A stretch of 64,000 nt of DNA from Frankia alni ACN14a (GTDB lineage Bacteria; Actinomycetota; Actinomycetes; Frankiales; Frankiaceae), in contig NC_008278.1 in NCBI RefSeq assembly GCF_000058485.1, positions 7,310,962 to 7,374,961 on the forward strand, written 5' to 3'. Below are positions 59,992 through 64,000 of this stretch, in pieces. A model generated the notes under the pieces. It searched no databases and was not told the origin of the DNA. It worked only from the letters and a program-made list of their open reading frames with translations. Numbering within the stretch: position 1 is the stretch's first letter; every line of letters starts with the position of its first letter. The translations under genes and the position numbers were made by a program.

Positions 59992-60972
59992 CTACACCAG
60001 CGTCGAGGACTTGACGGCCGCCGCGACGAACAGCAGCGCGATCAGGCCGACGACGCCGCCCGCCTGCGCCCACGCCCGCCGCGGGGGCACGTAGGCGTAG
60101 ATCAGGCCGACGATCACGCCGGCGGCGAGACCGCCGAGATGGCCCCACTTGTCGATGTTGCTGAACGAGAAGGTGATGAGCAGGTTGATCCCCAACACGA
60201 CGAGGATCTGCCGCGAATCGACCCGCAGCCGGCGGGCGATGACGTAGTAGGCGGCGAAGAAGGCGAAGATCGCGGTGGACGCGCCGACCGAGGCCGTGGA
60301 CAGGCCGCCGAGCAGGTAGCTCAGCGTGTTCCCACCGACCGCGCCGGCCACGAACAGGCCCAGGTAGCGGGCCCGGCCGAGGATCGCCTCGAGCTGGAAG
60401 CCCAGCAGGTACAGCGCGTACATGTTGAACAGGATGTGCAGCACGCCGGCGTGCAGGAAGGCCGCGGTGAGCAGCCGGTAGTACTGGTCGTCCGCCGCGA
60501 TCCGGAAACCGATCATCGCGAAGTCGTCGGTGAACCGGTTGCTGTTGTCGCCGCCGGCGAGCCCCGGCGCCCCCTGGAGGATGTACGCGACCACGCACAG
60601 CCCGATGAGGATCTGGGTGACCAGCCCCTGCCGGGCGAGCTGCGCCCGGCCACCGAGGGTCGTGCGCGGCTCGCGCTCGGGCGGGGCGATCCGCCCGCCC
60701 GCCGGGCGGCCCTCCTCCGGGCAGTGGAACCCGACCGCCGCCGGCCGCATGCAGTCCGGGCAGATCGGCCGGCCGCAGCGCTGGCAGGAGACGTAGGTCT
60801 CCCGCTCCGGATGGCGGTAGCAGTGCGGAATCGACGGCGCAGGCGAGCCGGGTTGCGGGGTCCAGCCGGGGTGGCCGGCCGGCGGGCCGACGGTGGGCCG
60901 CCAGCCCGCCCCGGCCGGGCCGGAGCCCGCGTCGCCCGCGGGTCCGCCCGGCTCCGGCGGCGGCTGGGTCAT
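59992..60972 (-). CDS. Rhomboid-family intramembrane serine protease
   Basis: 326 residues. The N-terminal ~80 residues are Pro/Gly-rich, then a B-box/zinc-ribbon-like segment CYRHPERETYVSCQRCGRPI-CPDCMRP. The rhomboid domain follows: RLLTAAFLHAGVLHILFNMY (HxxxN motif), GAVGGNTLSYLL, the nucleophile GASTAIFAFFAAYYVIAR (G-x-S-x), and catalytic His KWGHLGGLAAGVIVGLIYA. Six to seven membrane segments. ATG 60970-60972 (MTQPPPEP) is chosen over the one 48 nt upstream. It lies downstream of the cyclophilin gene in the same direction. Substrates unknown. Confidence 0.93.
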   Translation of the reverse strand: MTQPPPEPGGPAGDAGSGPAGAGWRPTVGPPAGHPGWTPQPGSPAPSIPHCYRHPERETYVSCQRCGRPICPDCMRPAAVGFHCPEEGRPAGGRIAPPEREPRTTLGGRAQLARQGLVTQILIGLCVVAYILQGAPGLAGGDNSNRFTDDFAMIGFRIAADDQYYRLLTAAFLHAGVLHILFNMYALYLLGFQLEAILGRARYLGLFVAGAVGGNTLSYLLGGLSTASVGASTAIFAFFAAYYVIARRLRVDSRQILVVLGINLLITFSFSNIDKWGHLGGLAAGVIVGLIYAYVPPRRAWAQAGGVVGLIALLFVAAAVKSSTLV

Positions 60973-61096
60973 CGGCCGACCCCGTGAGCGCGGCCGGGTC
61001 GCACCCGCCGCGCCGGGCACGACCGGCCGGCCGGCGGCACGTCCGGTGGTCTCATGGTCGTACTCCCGCGGGGTCGGGTCCGGCCGGCCGAACCGG

Positions 61097-61624
61097 TCAG
61101 GCCGGCCGACGGTCGATGACGATCTCCTGGATCACGATGTCGGTCTTCGGGCGGTCCTGCGCGGCGGTCGGCGCCTTGGCGATCGCGTCGACGACGTCGG
61201 TGCCCCGGGTGACCTCACCGAAGATCGTGTGCTTGCGGTTGAGCCAGTCGGTGGGCGCGACGGTGACGAAGAACTGCGAGCCGTTCGTGCCCGGCCCGGC
61301 GTTCGCCATCGCGAGCAGGTAGGGCTTGTTGAACGTCAGGTCGGGGTGGAACTCGTCGGCGAACTGGTAACCCGGGCCGCCGCGGCCGGAGCCCAGCGGG
61401 TCCCCGCCCTGGATCATGAAGTTCGGGATGACCCGGTGGAAGATCGTGCCGCTGTACAGCGGGGTTCCGGTCTTCTTGGCGCCGCTCGCCGGGTCCGTCC
61501 ACTCCTGCGTCCCGGTCGCCAGCCCGACGAAGTTGCGGACGGTCTTGGGAGCGTGATCGGGGAACAGACGGATCTCGATATCCCCCTGAGTCGTCCGCAG
61601 CGTCGCGTACAGCTCCTCGGCCAT
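61097..61624 (-). CDS. Cyclophilin-type peptidyl-prolyl cis-trans isomerase
   Basis: 175-residue cytoplasmic cyclophilin. Active-site signature YSGTIFHRVIPNFMIQGGDP (catalytic Arg, Phe, Met, Gln), NAGPGTNGSQFFVTVAPTDW, HTIFGEV. No signal peptide, matching PpiA (Rv0009). ATG 61624. The gene order cyclophilin-rhomboid-PH protein-crgA is conserved in actinomycetes. Confidence 0.95.
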   Translation of the reverse strand: MAEELYATLRTTQGDIEIRLFPDHAPKTVRNFVGLATGTQEWTDPASGAKKTGTPLYSGTIFHRVIPNFMIQGGDPLGSGRGGPGYQFADEFHPDLTFNKPYLLAMANAGPGTNGSQFFVTVAPTDWLNRKHTIFGEVTRGTDVVDAIAKAPTAAQDRPKTDIVIQEIVIDRRPA

Positions 61625-61755
61625 GAGCCTCTCTTCTCTTCAGGTCTGGGTCGATGTCCGGTCAGACGGCGCCCGAGCCGGACCCGATCGTATGCGCCGG
61701 GCGCAGCCGGCGTTCCGCACCGCCCGCATCGGCATGCACCGCGTGACGGACCCGG

Positions 61756-61827
61756 GTGCACGCCGCCGGTGCCCCGTGCACACCCCCGGTGCACAGCCCA
61801 GGCATGTCACGCCAGGTCGGCGTGACA
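61756..61827. promoter_or_regulatory. 23-bp perfect palindrome with three GTGCAC sites
   Basis: TGTCACGCC-AGGTC-GGCGTGACA (61805-61827) has perfect 9-bp arms. Just upstream are three GTGCAC palindromes (61756-61761, 61776-61781, 61789-61794). They sit in the 316-bp divergent gap between the cyclophilin gene and the 61941 gene, about 115 bp before the latter. Operator-like; no regulator family could be matched. Confidence 0.55.
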
Positions 61828-61940
61828 CGCCTGCGGGGGCCCGGCGCGTTGGAGAGGGCGGCCAACGGGGTACGGCACACTGCACAGATCTTGACCGCCC
61901 GCGACCCCCCGCCACGATCTCGGCTCCAGGGAAGGACGCC

Positions 61941-62702
61941 ATGAGCACCACCATCAAGGACCGTATTTCGCACGTCACCGACACCGCGCCGGTCAGCGGG
62001 CTCTCCGACGCGGCGAAGCACGCCGCCGACCGGGCCGGCACGGTCGCCCATCGCGCGGCGAGCATCGCCGGGGAAACCGCCGGCACCGCCGCGTCGGCCA
62101 CCCGGGACGCCGGCGTGACCGTGGCGCACCGGATCTCCGACGTCTCCGGCTCCGCGACCCGCGGCGGAACGGCCGTCCCGCGCGTCGCGGGCAAGGCTGC
62201 GAGCAAGGCCGTCGCCGTCTCCGGGCGGGCCGGCCGGCGGATCGAGAAGGCCCGGTCCCAGGCCGAGCTGTCCGCCGAGCGGGCGCGCGCCGCCGCCGAG
62301 CTGCGCTCGGAGCGGCAGCGTTCGCGTAAGGCCGTGGCCAACGAGGCCAAGGCCCGCATCCAGGCCGACAAGGCCCAGGAGATCCTGGAGAAGCGGCTGG
62401 CCAAGGCCGAGGGCAAGCTCGCCAGGGTCCACCGTCGGCGCCGCCGCGGCCTGCTGACGCTCGCCCTCGCCGGCGCCGGCGCGGCGGGCACCGTCGCGGT
62501 GCGCCGCTACCTGGCCCAGCAGGACAGCCCGACGATCACCGCGGAGCCGGCGCCGATCGGCAGCACGACCGGTTCCGCCGCGGCCACCGACCGGGCGAGC
62601 GGCCGCGACGCCTTCGACGACCGCCTGTCGACCTCGACGAACAGCCTCGAGGAGATGCCGGGCGTGGACACGACGTTCGGCGAGCCCAGCCGGCCCCGCT
62701 GA
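61941..62702 (+). CDS. Ala-rich hypothetical protein with helical region and membrane segment
   Basis: 253 residues. Residues 1-85 are Ala/Thr-rich with amphipathic repeats (DAAKHAADRAGTVAHRAASI, AGETAGTAASATRDAGVTVA) reminiscent of LEA/apolipophorin-type helices. Residues ~100-175 are a charged helix, probably coiled coil (QAELSAERARAAAELRSERQ), ending in an Arg block (RRRRRGLLTLALAGAGAAGT) that leads into one short hydrophobic segment. The tail is disordered. ATG 61941 with aggg/gaagga upstream. Not assigned to a family; a membrane-associated or stress protein is possible. Confidence 0.7.
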   Translation: MSTTIKDRISHVTDTAPVSGLSDAAKHAADRAGTVAHRAASIAGETAGTAASATRDAGVTVAHRISDVSGSATRGGTAVPRVAGKAASKAVAVSGRAGRRIEKARSQAELSAERARAAAELRSERQRSRKAVANEAKARIQADKAQEILEKRLAKAEGKLARVHRRRRRGLLTLALAGAGAAGTVAVRRYLAQQDSPTITAEPAPIGSTTGSAAATDRASGRDAFDDRLSTSTNSLEEMPGVDTTFGEPSRPR

Positions 62703-62812
62703 GGCGCGCGGCGGCGGCAGCCGGCCGGCGGGCGTCGAGCCCGCCGGGGTCGGTTCCGCCGCCGACGTCCGTCCCGGCCTCGGCCTCGGCCAGGATTTCG
62801 TGCGGCCGGGGT

Positions 62813-62926
62813 GTGGGTCGGCCCGGCTCGGGTGGGTCGGCCCGGCTCGGGTGGGTCGGCCCAGCTCGGGTGGGCCGGGCCGGCTCGGGTGGGCCGGGCC
62901 GGCTCGGGCGGGCCGGGCCGGCCGGT
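62813..62926. repeat. Six tandem 19-bp units
   Basis: Units of gtgggtcggcccggctcgg: positions 62813, 62832, 62851, 62870, 62889 and 62908; the last three drift to gggccgggcc versions. The array lies between the two flanking genes, ending at the stop codon of the leftward GMC oxidoreductase gene. No spacers, so not a CRISPR. Confidence 0.85.
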
Positions 62927-64000
62927 CAACGGCGCGGCGCCGCGGCCGGATCGCCGATGCGGTACGCGCCGGGGGCGTCCGCCGGAACGGCCGGTCGGGC
63001 CGGCGCGCGGGGATCGACCCGCCGGTAGGGCTGGCCCATCGTCGGACGGGGGTCCGCTTCGCCCTTGTTCGGCCAGAACGACATGGCCCGTTCGGCCTGG
63101 GCGGTGATGGTCAGCGACGGGTTCGCCCCGAGATTCGCCGAGATCGCCGCGCCGTCGGCCACGTGCAGGCCCGCATAGCCGAAGACCCGCTGGTAGGGGT
63201 CGATCACGCCGGTGGACGGGTCCGCGCCGATCGGGGCGCCGCCGAGGATGTGCGCGGTCATCGGGATGTCGGCGATCTCCCCGACGGAGCCACCGGGGTA
63301 GCCGCCGATCCGGGCTGCGATCCGGCGGACGGCCTCGTTGCCCGCCGGGATCCACGACGGGTTCGGATCGCCGTGGCCCTGCCGGCTCGTCAGCCAGCGA
63401 AGACCGAACGGGCCGCGCCGCAGCGACACCGTCAGCGAGTTGTCGCGCGCCTGCATCACCAGAGCGATCATGGTCCGTTCGGACCAGCGCCAGGGCAGCC
63501 CCATGGCCAGTGCGTGGTGCGGGCGGACCAGTAGTTCCCGCAGGTACTTCAGCCACCGCGGCGCCCGGCCCCCGCCGTCCGTCATCGCCGCGCTGATCAG
63601 GGCCATCAGGTTGCTGCCCCGGCCGTAGCGGACCGGTTCGACGTGGGTCTGCCCGTCCGGGTAGAACGACGACGTGATCGCCACTCCGCGGGCGACCCGG
63701 CGGTCCGGGCGGAACCGCGTCGCGCCGAGGATCGACTCGGAGTTCGTCCGGGTGAGCTCGCCGAGCCGGGGGGACAGGGCGGGCAGGTCCCCGCGCTCGC
63801 GCGCCGAGAGCAACAGACGCTGGGTCCCGAGGGTGCCGGCGGCCAGCACGACCTGCCCCGCGGTCAGCGTGCGCCGCCCGCGCCGGGGCATCCCCGGCGT
63901 CCGGGCGACGTCGACCTCGTACCCGCCGCCGGGCCGCGGGCGGATGGCGGTGACGGTGGTGTCGGGCAGGACCCGCGCGCCGGCCCGCTCGGCGAGGAAC
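62926..64000 (-). CDS. GMC-family oxidoreductase (5' end beyond window)
   Basis: C-terminal ~358 residues of a GMC/cholesterol-oxidase-like flavoprotein. Present: LTAGQVVLAAGTLGTQRLLL near the window edge side, RTNSESILGATRF, HILGGAPIGADPSTGVIDPY, and the C-terminal GLHVADGAAISANLGANPSL-TITAQAERAM, which carries the conserved His-region/FAD contacts of the cholesterol-oxidase-like branch. The frame continues in the correct register to position 64000 (FLAERAGARVLPDTTV...). The last ~40 residues are Pro/Arg-rich. Substrate is probably a sterol or other alcohol. The start is outside the window. Confidence 0.88.
   Translation of the reverse strand, partial: FLAERAGARVLPDTTVTAIRPRPGGGYEVDVARTPGMPRRGRRTLTAGQVVLAAGTLGTQRLLLSARERGDLPALSPRLGELTRTNSESILGATRFRPDRRVARGVAITSSFYPDGQTHVEPVRYGRGSNLMALISAAMTDGGGRAPRWLKYLRELLVRPHHALAMGLPWRWSERTMIALVMQARDNSLTVSLRRGPFGLRWLTSRQGHGDPNPSWIPAGNEAVRRIAARIGGYPGGSVGEIADIPMTAHILGGAPIGADPSTGVIDPYQRVFGYAGLHVADGAAISANLGANPSLTITAQAERAMSFWPNKGEADPRPTMGQPYRRVDPRAPARPAVPADAPGAYRIGDPAAAPRR

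Noticed and set aside
62813-62926. CRISPR-like array
   Set aside because: The 19-bp units are directly tandem with no spacers.

Overview
The window is chromosomal DNA from a very GC-rich actinomycete. The best guess is a Frankia-like organism. This rests on the extreme third-position GC, frequent GTG/TTG starts, long Pro/Arg/Gly-rich disordered protein tails with short in-frame tandem repeats, the futalosine menaquinone genes, and gene neighbourhoods shared with Streptomyces and Mycobacterium. Genus assignment is inference from gene content; no search was run.

Layout. 1-6.4 kb: XPB-type DNA helicase (cut by the window edge), its usual helicase-associated partner, a hypothetical gene and a disordered membrane protein holding a perfect 21-bp inverted repeat. 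6.8-10.4 kb: overlapping minus-strand folate run GNAT-folP-folB-folK-DUF3180. 11-20 kb: a TPR-like protein, an aminoglycoside-phosphotransferase-family protein overlapping a convergent PAP2 phosphatase, a 1038-residue MinD/EspI-like ATPase, a geranylgeranyl-reductase-family flavoprotein, and a SEC-C/DUF5926 protein with no ATG/GTG/TTG start upstream of its SEC-C motif. 20.8-30.9 kb: renalase-like oxidoreductase, RsbW-like ATPase, purQ, a divergent osmoprotectant-type ABC transporter whose ATPase gene is frameshifted, purL, DUF3027. 31-39 kb: MFS transporter, DUF2771 lipoprotein, mqnB-mqnD, Fpg/Nei glycosylase, rhodanese, purS, a HAD hydrolase with an in-frame TAG, small proteins and a long cold-shock protein. 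39.5-43.5 kb: a Ser/Thr kinase with an extracellular DUF4352-like domain, TetR regulator, secreted HNH nuclease. 44-64 kb: tRNA-Leu(CAG) and its terminator, then fhaA-fhaB-pstP-rodA-pbpA-pknA-pknB-trpG/pabA, DUF881, crgA, a DnaA-box cluster, RidA, GH15 glucosidase, PH-domain membrane protein, rhomboid, cyclophilin, and a GMC oxidoreductase cut by the right edge.

How the genes work together. The 44-62 kb block matches the gene content next to the mycobacterial replication origin (Rv0009-Rv0020c, with the adjacent tRNA-Leu). It encodes phospho-signalling control of cell-wall growth: kinases PknA/PknB, phosphatase PstP, FHA readers FhaA/FhaB, glycosyltransferase RodA, transpeptidase PbpA and septation factor CrgA. 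Three DnaA boxes within 33 bp after crgA fit an origin-proximal position. The folate, purine (purQ, purL and purS all present but scattered), menaquinone and trpG/pabA genes are housekeeping metabolism.

Most notable oddities: the DnaA-box cluster; the probable AUC start of the DUF5926 gene; two decayed or recoded genes (frameshifted ABC ATPase, TAG-interrupted HAD); the 21-bp inverted repeat inside a coding sequence; palindromes that embed the stop codons of both convergent genes; and an operator-like 23-bp palindrome next to three GTGCAC sites upstream of the 61.9 kb gene. I saw no CRISPR array, insertion sequence or prophage.
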